From assembly GCA_009786275.1 (NCBI GenBank), contig WQTL01000440.1, positions 1-8,640 on the forward strand: a stretch of 8,640 nt of DNA, read 5' to 3'. Origin of the DNA: Bacillota bacterium (GTDB taxonomy: Bacteria > Bacillota > Clostridia > Oscillospirales > Acutalibacteraceae). The first letter of the stretch is position 1. Each line of letters begins with the position of its first letter. Shown one piece after another: positions 1 through 6,171 of the stretch. A model generated the notes under the pieces. That model was not told the DNA's origin. It ran no database searches and worked only from the letters and a program-made list of their open reading frames with translations. The position numbers and the translations under genes are program-made.

Positions 1-677
1 CCCGGATCCCCGGGCGCCTGCGGCGGGTAACCCGGCATACCCATGGCGCCGGGCATACCGCCGGGCATCCCCATCCCTTGCGGGCCGGGGCCGAAGCCGG
101 GCTGCATGGCCCCAAAGGGGGGCTGCTGCGCGCCGGGTCCAAAGCCCGGCTGGGGGAACCCGGGCTGCTGCCCCATGGGCGGCTGTTGCTGCCCAAAAGG
201 CGGCTGCTGCCAGGGGTTCTGGCCCTGCTGCTGCCAGGGAGCCTGTTGCTGCGGCGGGCGCGGCGGCTGGGGAGCCTGCTGCTGAGGGAAGCCCTGCGGG
301 CCCTGGGGCGCGCCGAAGCCCTGCAGCGTGTATCCGCCCGGGGCCTGGGGGCCCTGCGGCTGGAATTCCTGCTGCTGCGGCCGCTGGCCGAAGGGGATGC
401 CGCCGGGGTTCATGCCGGGCGCGCCGGGCGGGTTCATGCCGGGCATGGGGGGCATGCCGGGCGCGCCGGGCGCGGGGCCGCCGAGGGGGCCGGTGATGCT
501 CTGCTGTTCTGCCTTTAGACGTTCCACTTCCATTGTCAATTCCTCATTTCGACGTTTTTCCTCTTCGTAGTAAGTCACGAGGGCCTGCACCTTGGCGCGG
601 AGCTGCTCCTTTTTTTCGAGGCGCTCGCTGGAGTCCTCCATGCCGGCTTGCGTCTCATACATCTCGTTCTGGTCCAT
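1..677 (-). CDS. Coiled-coil protein with Pro/Gly/Gln/Met-rich tail (3' partial)
   Basis: I do not recognise this family. The frame is open from 677 to the window edge (225 complete codons, no stop), so the C-terminus is missing. Residues about 15-60 are rich in Glu, Lys, Arg and Leu (KKEQLRAKVQALVTYYEEEK and onward) and look like one amphipathic helix or coiled coil. From about residue 62 the composition changes abruptly to low-complexity Pro, Gly, Gln and Met, with repeats such as PGAPGM, PQQQAP and QPGFGPG and almost no charge. There is no signal peptide and no membrane segment in the visible part. Two in-frame ATGs lie at 683 and 677. An AGGA-containing site gives about 8 nt of spacing to the 677 ATG but only 2 nt to the one at 683, so I chose 677. 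A strong promoter lies about 80 bp upstream, so the gene is probably expressed separately from pdaA. A scaffold or surface-coating role is possible but not shown. Confidence 0.8.
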   Translation of the reverse strand, partial: MDQNEMYETQAGMEDSSERLEKKEQLRAKVQALVTYYEEEKRRNEELTMEVERLKAEQQSITGPLGGPAPGAPGMPPMPGMNPPGAPGMNPGGIPFGQRPQQQEFQPQGPQAPGGYTLQGFGAPQGPQGFPQQQAPQPPRPPQQQAPWQQQGQNPWQQPPFGQQQPPMGQQPGFPQPGFGPGAQQPPFGAMQPGFGPGPQGMGMPGGMPGAMGMPGYPPQAPGDP

Positions 678-754
678 TTTCATCTTCCTTTTCCCAAAGA
701 GGCCCAAGCTGGTAGCTCCCCTCTGCGTAGTATTTGCACTTCACTGCATAAAAC

Positions 755-783
755 ATCATAGCGCGGCAACGGAGAATTGTCAA
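755..783 (-). promoter_or_regulatory. Sigma-A promoter for the coiled-coil gene
   Basis: Read on the minus strand, the -35 box is a perfect TTGACA (783-778), followed by a 17-bp spacer and a -10 box TATGAT (760-755). Transcription should begin near 748 and give a leader of about 70 nt before the ATG at 677. The rest of this gap (678-840) is AT-rich and holds no other feature I can support. Confidence 0.8.
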
Positions 784-840
784 CCGCCGCCGCGCAAATA
801 TAAAAGAAAAAATAGAGCGGATCCGGGCGTGTTTCCGTAT

Positions 841-1920
841 TTAGGAGCGCAGTTGCGGGAGGTCTGTCAATTCATGGAAGGCGTATCCCATAGTCCGGGC
901 GCCGTCGATGATGTCCGCCATGGCGGCGGCGTTGTCGGAGGATATGCTGTGCAGCAGCAAAATCGCCCCGGGGTGGATGCGGGCCAGCACGGTGTCCAGG
1001 GCGTATTGCGCGCCCTTTTGCGCGTTAACGTCCCAGTCCGCGTAGGCCGCCGACCAGAACACGCTGGTGAAGCCCAGGGAGGCCACGGCGTCCAGCGCGG
1101 ATTCGTTGTACTCCCCCATGGGGAAGCGGAAAAACGGCGCGCTGTAGCCGAAGTTCCGCCTGAGGAAATTATCCGCGCCGAGTACCTCCTCCGCCATGCG
1201 CGTGCGCCCGATTTCCGCGAAGGAGGGGTGCGTCACGCTGTGGTTGCCCACGATATGTCCCTCGTTGATCATCCTCGCCACGATCTCCGGCGCGCCCTTC
1301 ATCTCGTCCACCGTGCAGAAGAACGCCGCGGGCACCTTCTTCGCCTTCAGCACGTCCAGGATCTTCGCCGTGTTGCCGTTCTCGTAGCCGCAGTCGAACG
1401 TGAGGTAGAGCACCTTCCCCGCGCTGCGCGTGTCGTAGGCCACGGCGGCGTAGCGCTTGCTTTCAAAGAAATTCTGAAAATCCACGGAGATCCGGTGCGG
1501 CGCCTCGTTTTCCGCCACGCCGAAGGCGTGCTCGACCTTCTTGGTGGGGAAGCCCTTGCTGTTGTTGGGGTCGGCGATGGAAAGGGGACGCGCGGGCAGG
1601 GGCTTCAAGCCCGTGTACGTACCGGCGGCGGGGTCGGGGGAACCCCGCAGGATTTCCCGGGAAGGGAAACCTGCGGGGTTGACCGCCACGGGCCGCGTGG
1701 ATTCGTTGGTGCCGCCTTCCGCCGTGAAGCCCTCCATCGTGCCGGGCTCCGACGCGAAGTCCGAGGCCGGGAAGCTTTCGCTGGGCAGGAAGGGTTCTGT
1801 CGCGGGGACGGTCGGCTGGGTGGTGGTGACGGGCCGGCCCGTCATGTTGCAGGCGGCAAGCGCCAGGCACAGGCAGGCAGCCGCCAGCGCGAGTATGGCT
1901 GTACGTCTCGTTTTTGTCAT
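841..1920 (-). CDS. pdaA: PdaA-type polysaccharide deacetylase lipoprotein
   Basis: This 359-aa protein has a lipoprotein signal: a basic start (MTKTRR), a hydrophobic stretch and lipobox LAAC with the lipidated Cys at 24. A Thr/Pro/Glu-rich linker follows to about residue 110, then a NodB deacetylase domain at about 165-355. The motifs are TFDCGYENG (174-182), NHSVTHPS (H227 and H231, zinc ligands), RFPMGEYN (265-272), VFWSAAYADW (287-296) and HPGAILLLH (316-324). This pattern, above all YENG and FWS..DW, matches Bacillus PdaA rather than general chitin deacetylases. PdaA removes acetyl groups from MurNAc so that muramic delta-lactam can form in the spore cortex. The second Asp of the canonical TFDDG motif is Cys177; PdaA itself also lacks that Asp. 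The start is supported by AGGAGG 6 nt upstream. The gene lies 72 bp after the VOC gene. The exact substrate is inferred from the family. Confidence 0.88.
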   Translation of the reverse strand: MTKTRRTAILALAAACLCLALAACNMTGRPVTTTQPTVPATEPFLPSESFPASDFASEPGTMEGFTAEGGTNESTRPVAVNPAGFPSREILRGSPDPAAGTYTGLKPLPARPLSIADPNNSKGFPTKKVEHAFGVAENEAPHRISVDFQNFFESKRYAAVAYDTRSAGKVLYLTFDCGYENGNTAKILDVLKAKKVPAAFFCTVDEMKGAPEIVARMINEGHIVGNHSVTHPSFAEIGRTRMAEEVLGADNFLRRNFGYSAPFFRFPMGEYNESALDAVASLGFTSVFWSAAYADWDVNAQKGAQYALDTVLARIHPGAILLLHSISSDNAAAMADIIDGARTMGYAFHELTDLPQLRS

Positions 1921-1953
1921 GGAAGACCTCCTGAAAAATTTGGGTTCAAGAGG

Positions 1954-1982
1954 TAGTCTGCGCAGGGACTTCAGGTTTATAC
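1954..1982 (-). promoter_or_regulatory. Possible sigma-G-type promoter for pdaA
   Basis: On the minus strand GTATA (1982-1978) and CAGACTA (1960-1954) are separated by 17 bp. This fits the forespore sigma-G pattern (GNATR, 17-18 bp, CATNNTA) with one mismatch in the -10. Transcription would start near 1947, about 27 nt before the pdaA ATG. The elements are short and a chance match is possible. The same gap holds no good sigma-A promoter, so read-through from the VOC promoter is the alternative. Confidence 0.35.
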
Positions 1983-1992
1983 GCCCCGGCGA

Positions 1993-2397
1993 CTACAGCG
2001 TCTGAAAGAATTCCAGCACCTCGCCGCCGGGGGCGAACACGAACGCGATGCGCACGGGCAGCGGCGGGTCGGCGGGGATATCCAGGGTGGTGGGCGGCAT
2101 CTTTTCCTTCGCGCCCGCGGCGATGGCGGCCCCGAAGGCCGCGTCCGGGTCGGTGGTGCGGATGGCGAAATGCACGAACTTCTCGCCGCGCTGCGCGTCC
2201 GCGCTGCCGCCGGCGAAGATCTCCATATGCGTGCCGTCGCCGATGTCCAGCAGGGCCGCGCGCCCCCCGCCCTCGCCCCAGCGTGCCACGGGCCGCATGC
2301 CGAGCCCTTCGGTATAGAACTCTATGGTTCTGTCAAAGTCCGCCGCGGAAATGGCGATGTGGTGCGAGCCCGCGCCGGGGATTTTCATGTTAGCCAT
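1993..2397 (-). CDS. VOC superfamily (glyoxalase/bleomycin-resistance-like) protein
   Basis: This 134-aa protein has the usual length and layout of a single-subunit VOC protein, with two beta-alpha-beta-beta-beta halves. The first half runs from HHIAISAADFDRTIEFYTEG to HMEIFAG, and the second from VHFAIRT to GGEVLEFFQTL. The expected metal ligands are present at the expected places: H13, E59, H76 and E129. This suggests a functional divalent-metal site, as in lactoylglutathione lyase and related isomerases or dioxygenases. The substrate cannot be told from sequence. A longer frame extends upstream to 2499, but GAAGGAG lies 6 nt before the ATG at 2397, and the conserved fold starts a few residues later, so I chose 2397. 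The gene diverges from an XRE regulator and is followed 72 bp later by pdaA, which it may be cotranscribed with. Confidence 0.85.
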   Translation of the reverse strand: MANMKIPGAGSHHIAISAADFDRTIEFYTEGLGMRPVARWGEGGGRAALLDIGDGTHMEIFAGGSADAQRGEKFVHFAIRTTDPDAAFGAAIAAGAKEKMPPTTLDIPADPPLPVRIAFVFAPGGEVLEFFQTL

Positions 2398-2431
2398 GGC
2401 CGTCTCCTTCGTATTGTTAAAATATGAATTC

Positions 2432-2460
2432 AGTATAGCATGTCCGTGCGGGAATGGCAA
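2432..2460 (-). promoter_or_regulatory. Sigma-A promoter for the VOC gene
   Basis: On the minus strand the -35 is TTGCCA (2460-2455), the spacer is 17 bp, and the -10 is TATACT (2437-2432). The predicted start is near 2425, giving a leader of about 28 nt that contains the GAAGGAG ribosome binding site. Confidence 0.75.
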
Positions 2461-2478
2461 GGGGAAATTGCATTCCCC
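2450..2478. promoter_or_regulatory. Inverted repeat over the VOC -35 region
   Basis: Two overlapping inverted repeats are present: GGGAATG (2450-2456) with CATTCCC (2471-2477), and GGGGAA (2461-2466) with TTCCCC (2473-2478) around ATTGCA. They cover the -35 box of the VOC promoter. This is a fitting place for a repressor or activator site, possibly bound by the divergent XRE regulator, but that is inference. Confidence 0.35.
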
Positions 2479-2510
2479 CGCCGCTTGAATTTTTCTCAAA
2501 CCACTTGATA

Positions 2511-2539
2511 TTGCAATCTCTCGCCAAACAGAGTATCAT
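2511..2539 (+). promoter_or_regulatory. Sigma-A promoter for the XRE regulator
   Basis: The -35 is TTGCAA (2511-2516), the spacer is 17 bp and the -10 is TATCAT (2534-2539). The predicted start is near 2546, about 35 nt before the ATG at 2581. The promoter stands back to back with that of the VOC gene. Confidence 0.65.
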
Positions 2540-2543
2540 GTCC

Positions 2544-2557
2544 TTGCAGCGCTGCAA
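2544..2557. promoter_or_regulatory. 14-bp perfect palindrome, candidate operator
   Basis: TTGCAGCGCTGCAA is a perfect palindrome centred a few bases after the predicted transcription start of the XRE gene. A bound dimer there would block transcription. Autorepression by the adjacent regulator is the simplest reading, since XRE proteins usually bind short palindromes near their own promoters. The TTGCA half-site recurs in the -35 box (2511-2516). No binding is proven. Confidence 0.45.
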
Positions 2558-2580
2558 TATTATTTTCAGGAGGGACCACC

Positions 2581-3711
2581 ATGACCATCTGTTTCGGCGA
2601 AAGCCTGCGCCGCCTGCGCAAAGAAAAATCCCTCACCCAGGAGCAGCTCGCCGCCCGGCTCAACGTCTCCTTCCAGACCATCAGCAACTGGGAGCGCGAC
2701 GAGAGCTGGCCGGACCTGTCCATGCTCCCCGTGCTGGCGAGCTTTTTCGGCGTCACCACCGACGCCCTGCTGGCCGCGGACAAGGCCGCCAACGAGCGGC
2801 GTATCCAGGACATCCTCGACGCCTACGACGCCCACAAGCCCGATACGGCAAAGGAACACATGCCCGTGCTCAAGGCCGCCCTGGCGGAAAACCCCACGGA
2901 CTACCGCCTGTGGGTGCGCTACATGGAGTGCCTGCTCTACTGCGGCGGCGGCGGGCTGAATTGCGCGCCGGAGACGCGGAAGGAGGCCCGCGAGATCTAC
3001 GAGAACATCGACGCCCACTGCACCAACGACCGCATCCGCATGTGGGCCAAGCGCCTGTTCGTCATGCACCTGCACAGCATCGCCCAGCCTTTGGAGCCAG
3101 GCGGCCCCCTGGGAAAACCCGAATTACAGGAAGAGGCCGAGCGTATCCTCGCGGAGATGCCCGATCTGCGCGCCTGCCGCGAGCACGTGGCCACGATGGT
3201 CTCCCTGCCCGGGGAGGACCACCTGCGCGCCGTGCAGAGCGAGCTGGCCTCCCTGCTCTGGATGACCACCCACGCCATTTGCCATCACGATCTTTACGGC
3301 AAGGCCTTCCCCGGCGAGGAGCAGACCTTCCAATACGCCAACGAAATACTTTACGCCGAGGAAATCACCCAGCGTCTGCTCGATCTGTTCTACCCTGACG
3401 GCGACTACGGCAAAAACACCTTCTTGGTGATCTACGACTTGGGCTATCAGGCGTTCTACAACGCCGTGCTGGGCAATTTCGACGAGGCCTTCGCGGCCAT
3501 GCGCCGCAGCCTGGCGCAGGCCCTCGCCTTCGATGCCCTCCCCCGCGTGACGACCCATACCTCGCCGCTCTTCCGGGGCCTGGCCTACGACAAGATCACC
3601 CAGGACCGCGGCATGGCGGCGCGCATGCAGGAGCTCTTCGGCGAGCGATACCCCTGGCCTGCGGGGTTTAAAGAGGATAAACGGTTTGCGGAGGCGATGG
3701 GGATGATTTAA
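2581..3711 (+). CDS. XRE-family HTH transcriptional regulator with helical C-terminal domain
   Basis: This 376-aa protein begins with a clear HTH_XRE domain (residues about 5-65). Helix 2 is LTQEQLAARL (18-27), the recognition helix is in VSFQTISNWER (29-39), and the domain ends with the typical PDLSMLPVLASFFGVTTDAL segment. The remaining 310 residues are mostly predicted helix, with repeated Tyr/Trp/Leu/Ala patterns that suggest a TPR-like ligand or peptide sensor. I recognise no enzyme motif there. AGGAGG lies 7 nt before the ATG. The gene diverges from the VOC gene and is followed by a palindromic element before the convergent rnc. Likely targets are its own promoter and perhaps the VOC gene. 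The inducing signal is unknown. Confidence 0.85.
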   Translation: MTICFGESLRRLRKEKSLTQEQLAARLNVSFQTISNWERDESWPDLSMLPVLASFFGVTTDALLAADKAANERRIQDILDAYDAHKPDTAKEHMPVLKAALAENPTDYRLWVRYMECLLYCGGGGLNCAPETRKEAREIYENIDAHCTNDRIRMWAKRLFVMHLHSIAQPLEPGGPLGKPELQEEAERILAEMPDLRACREHVATMVSLPGEDHLRAVQSELASLLWMTTHAICHHDLYGKAFPGEEQTFQYANEILYAEEITQRLLDLFYPDGDYGKNTFLVIYDLGYQAFYNAVLGNFDEAFAAMRRSLAQALAFDALPRVTTHTSPLFRGLAYDKITQDRGMAARMQELFGERYPWPAGFKEDKRFAEAMGMI

Positions 3712-3723
3712 GTCCCGTTCTTT

Positions 3724-3805
3724 ATGTAGAGACGCACGGCAGTGCGTCTCCGAAGAAAAATGATATAGTTCTGTTTTGGAGACGCACTGCCGTGCGTCTC
3801 TACAT
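3724..3805. repeat. 82-bp nested palindromic element (28-bp inverted repeats)
   Basis: Two perfect 28-bp inverted arms (3724-3751 and 3778-3805) flank a 26-bp AT-rich core. Each arm is itself a palindrome: GAGACGCAC and GTGCGTCTC pair around GGCA in the first arm and around TGCC in the second. This looks like a REP/BIME-type pair or a very small MITE. I see no target-site duplication at the edges. It fills the gap between the convergent XRE and rnc genes, and the right arm supplies the last codon and stop of rnc. It could work as a transcription barrier, but no T-run follows the hairpins on either strand, so it is not a classical terminator. Confidence 0.85.
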
Positions 3806-4492
3806 GCCGGGGATTTTTCCCCTTACCCCCATCAGCTTCAGCGCCTCGGCCGCCGCCGCCTGCTCCGCCAGCTTTTTGCTGCGCCCGCGCCCCAGGCCCA
3901 GCACGTTGGAGTGCAGCCGTACCTCCACCACGAAGGTTTTGTCGTGGTCGGGGCCGATCTCGTCCACCAGCACATAGTCCACCGATTCCTCGGGACTCTG
4001 CTGGATGATCTGCTGCAATTCGGTCTTGCAGTCCTCCACGGCGGGGCGGGGCGCGCCCTCCTGTAAAAACCGCCGCACGAAGGCCCGGCAGGGCTCCATG
4101 CCGCCGTCCAGGTACATGGCCGCCAGCAGGGCCTCGAAGGCGTCGGCCACCATGCTGGGCCTGTTCGCGCCGCCCATGGCCGCCTCGCCGCGCCCCAGCA
4201 GCAGCGCATTGCCCAGATGCACCGCCTGCGCATAGGCGAACAGCGCGGGCTCGCACACCGCCGCCGCGCGCATTTTTGTCAGAGCCCCCTCGGGCTTCCC
4301 CGGGCATTCGGCGTAGAAATACTCCGCCGCCAAAAACCCCAGCACCGAATCCCCCAGGAACTCCAGGCGTTCGTTGCTGCCCCCCGGGAGCTTCCTCTCG
4401 TTGGCGTAGGACGAATGCGTCAGCGCCCGCAGGAGGAGGTCCTCGTCGCGGAAGGTGTAGCCGATGGCCTGTTGCAGTTGTTCAAAGCTCAT
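3800..4492 (-). CDS. rnc: Ribonuclease III
   Basis: RNase III cuts double-stranded RNA, including rRNA precursors. This 230-aa protein has the full family layout. The endonuclease domain (about 1-148) has the signature NERLEFLGDSVLG (40-52) and RPSMVADAFEALLAAMYLDGG (111-131). The metal-binding catalytic residues E41, E44, D48, D117 and E120 are all present. A double-stranded RNA-binding domain follows (about 153-222), from DCKTELQQIIQ to the basic GRSKKLAEQAAAAEALK helix. An AGGGA site lies 8 nt before the ATG. The stop codon lies inside the palindromic element, so the last residue (Met230) and the TAG come from the repeat. The gene is last in the trmFO and zinc-ribbon group, not beside smc or acpP as is common in Firmicutes. 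Confidence 0.95.
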   Translation of the reverse strand: MSFEQLQQAIGYTFRDEDLLLRALTHSSYANERKLPGGSNERLEFLGDSVLGFLAAEYFYAECPGKPEGALTKMRAAAVCEPALFAYAQAVHLGNALLLGRGEAAMGGANRPSMVADAFEALLAAMYLDGGMEPCRAFVRRFLQEGAPRPAVEDCKTELQQIIQQSPEESVDYVLVDEIGPDHDKTFVVEVRLHSNVLGLGRGRSKKLAEQAAAAEALKLMGVRGKIPGM

Positions 4493-4572
4493 AGTTCAAT
4501 TCCCTCGATGCAGTTGTCGTAAAGTGTCTGACTATGCAAGCGCAGTGCTGCGGAATCATATGTCGTTTTCAC

Positions 4573-4818
4573 TTAATCCCCCAAGCTCCCTCCCGTGGAG
4601 GGAGCTGTCGCCTCGGGCGACTGAGGGTGGTTCGCGGAGCGACGTCCTTCCTCCATCAGCCTTTTCACCTCTTCTTGTCTTTCTTGGGCAAGACGAAGCG
4701 CCAGGTTGTATACCGTTTCCGTTTCGCATACAGGGCAAAACATATCCTTTGGCTGTAATTCCCCGGAATCATAATGAATACAGTCCATATTCATACATGC
4801 GTTATATTTGTCCGTCAT
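4573..4818 (-). CDS. Small zinc-ribbon protein with a repeat-derived C-terminus
   Basis: This is an 81-aa cytoplasmic protein of unknown function. Four cysteines, C8-x4-C13 and C28-PV-C31, form a likely zinc-ribbon site. A charged helix follows (about 38-57, LALRLAQERQEEVKRLMEEG). The final 23 residues or so (from Arg59) are encoded by copy A of the structured repeat and probably have no conserved function. The ATG overlaps the trmFO stop as ATGA. AGGAGG lies 7 nt upstream inside trmFO, so translation is probably coupled. The next gene, rnc, starts 80 bp later. The position among RNA-modification and RNA-processing genes hints at a role with RNA or ribosomes, but nothing in the protein proves it. 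Confidence 0.75.
   Translation of the reverse strand: MTDKYNACMNMDCIHYDSGELQPKDMFCPVCETETVYNLALRLAQERQEEVKRLMEEGRRSANHPQSPEATAPSTGGSLGD
4578..4644 (+). repeat. Structured repeat, copy A
   Basis: This 67-bp unit is built of three hairpins: GCTCCCTCC/GGAGGGAGC around CGT (4585-4605), GTCGCC/GGCGAC around TCG (4607-4621), and TCGC/GCGA around GGA (4632-4642). It is a diverged relative of copies B and C. It lies inside the 3' end of the zinc-ribbon gene and just before rnc. Confidence 0.8.
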
Positions 4819-6116
4819 CGTATCGCCTCCTCCATCGTTTTTACCGCCCGTTCCCCCAGCGCCTCGTATCGTGCCTTCTTATCCCTTACCCTTACCTCCA
4901 GCCCCGGCAGAATCCCGAAATTCGCTCCCATGGGCTGGAACTCCCGCACGCCCGGATCGCTGATATACCGGCACAGCGCCCCCAGCATGGTCACGGGCGG
5001 CAATTTGAGCGGCGGCAGGCCTTGTATAGTCCGCGCCGCGCTCAGCCCCGCGATGATTCCCGAGGCGGCGGACTCCATGTAGCCCTCCACGCCGGTGATT
5101 TGCCCGGCGAACCACAGCCCCTCCCGCAGGCGGCACGAGAAATCCTCCCGCAGCAGCCGCGGGGAATCCAAAAAGGTGTTGCGGTGCATCACGCCATATC
5201 GCGCGAATTCGGCGTCCTTCAACGCGGGGATCATCCCGAACACGCGCCGCTGCTCCCCAAACTTGAGATTCGTCTGAAAGCCGACGAGGTTATACAGCGT
5301 GCCTTCGGTATTCTCGCGGCGCAATTGCAGCACCGCCCAGGGCCTGTGCCCCGTGCGCGGGTCGCGCAGCCCCACGGGCTTCATGGGCCCGTAGCGGATG
5401 GCGTCCCGCCCCCGCCCGGCCAGCACCTCGATGGGCATGCAGCCCTCGTACACATCGAACGCATGCGTACGCGCGCGTTCGGCGGTGAGCAAAGCGGCCT
5501 CGAAGGCCTCGTATTCCTCCCGGTTCAGCGGGCAGTTGAGGTAGTCCTCCTCCCCGCCCCGGTCATACCTCGACGAAAAAAACGCGTATTCCATGTCCAC
5601 GCTTTCCGCCGTGACGATGGGCGCCGCGGCGTCGTGGAAGTGCAGCCCCGCGCCGCACAGCCTTTGGATATCTTCGGCAAGGGCATCGGAGGCCAAGGGA
5701 CCGGCGGCCACAATCGTCATGCCCTCCTCGGGGATGCGTATGACTTCCTCGCGCCGCAGCTCAATAAGCGGTTCCGCCTCCACGCGCCGGGTGATCTCCC
5801 GGGCGAACGCCTCCCTGTCCACCGCCAGAGCCCCCCCGGCGGGCACGCGATGCCGCTTCGCCGTTTCAACGCACAGCGAGCCCAGCAGCTCCATCTCGGC
5901 CTTCAGCGTGCCCGCCGCGCTGCCAATCCGCTCGGCCTTGAAGGAGTTCGAGCACACGAGCTCCGCCAAGCCGCCGCCCGTATGCGCGGGGGACAGCTTT
6001 GCGGGCCGCATCTCGCTGAGCACGCAGGGGACGCCCGCCCGGGCCAGCTGCCAAGCCGCCTCCGCGCCCGCGAAGCCCCCGCCGATCACGCGGACCAAAA
6101 CCCCGCCCCCTTCCAT
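4815..6116 (-). CDS. trmFO: TrmFO, folate/FAD-dependent tRNA (m5U54) methyltransferase
   Basis: TrmFO methylates U54 in the T-loop of tRNA, using methylenetetrahydrofolate as carbon donor and FAD with NAD(P)H as reductant. The 433-aa length matches the family. The N-terminus has the FAD-binding motif VIGGGFAGAEAAWQLA (10-25). HTGGGLAELVCSNS (45-58) contains C55 and FDVYEGCMPIE (220-230) contains C226, matching the two conserved functional cysteines of Bacillus TrmFO. GPMKPVGL, YNLVGFQTNL and FAGQITGVEGYMESAASG (336-353) are further family signatures. The start is uncertain. The ATG at 6116 has no Shine-Dalgarno site and lies 7 nt after the -10 box, so it would be leaderless. An in-frame TTG at 6098 lies behind a purine-rich GGAAGGGGG run and would give MVRVIGGG, like other TrmFO N-termini. 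The gene is first in a group with the zinc-ribbon protein and rnc. Confidence 0.95.
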   Translation of the reverse strand: MEGGGVLVRVIGGGFAGAEAAWQLARAGVPCVLSEMRPAKLSPAHTGGGLAELVCSNSFKAERIGSAAGTLKAEMELLGSLCVETAKRHRVPAGGALAVDREAFAREITRRVEAEPLIELRREEVIRIPEEGMTIVAAGPLASDALAEDIQRLCGAGLHFHDAAAPIVTAESVDMEYAFFSSRYDRGGEEDYLNCPLNREEYEAFEAALLTAERARTHAFDVYEGCMPIEVLAGRGRDAIRYGPMKPVGLRDPRTGHRPWAVLQLRRENTEGTLYNLVGFQTNLKFGEQRRVFGMIPALKDAEFARYGVMHRNTFLDSPRLLREDFSCRLREGLWFAGQITGVEGYMESAASGIIAGLSAARTIQGLPPLKLPPVTMLGALCRYISDPGVREFQPMGANFGILPGLEVRVRDKKARYEALGERAVKTMEEAIR

Positions 6117-6123
6117 ACATCAC

Positions 6124-6152
6124 AGTATACCATAAATAGTTCTAAAAAGCAA
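6124..6152 (-). promoter_or_regulatory. Extended -10 sigma-A promoter for trmFO
   Basis: On the minus strand the -35 is TTGCTT (6152-6147), the spacer is 17 bp, and the -10 is TATACT (6129-6124) preceded by TGG (extended -10). The predicted start falls at about 6117 or 6116, on or next to the annotated ATG. Confidence 0.7.
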
Positions 6153-6171
6153 GCCGGCACAAAAAAAGCGC

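Noticed and set aside
790..840. Possible terminator behind pdaA
   Set aside because: There is a T-rich stretch on the minus strand, but the only palindrome before it is the 8-bp CGGATCCG, too short and without a loop to form a useful hairpin.
592..1956. Open frame of 454 codons on the plus strand opposite pdaA
   Set aside because: The opposite strand encodes a clear lipoprotein deacetylase with all motifs; this frame has low-complexity Arg/Val/Gly composition and no start signal.
2454..3398. Plus-strand frame overlapping the XRE gene in another phase
   Set aside because: The XRE frame carries a textbook HTH domain and a ribosome binding site; this one has Arg/Pro-rich noise.
4493..4572. Separate promoter for rnc
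   Set aside because: A TTGCAT is present on the minus strand, but no -10 box lies at 16-18 bp, so I keep rnc as probably cotranscribed with the upstream genes.
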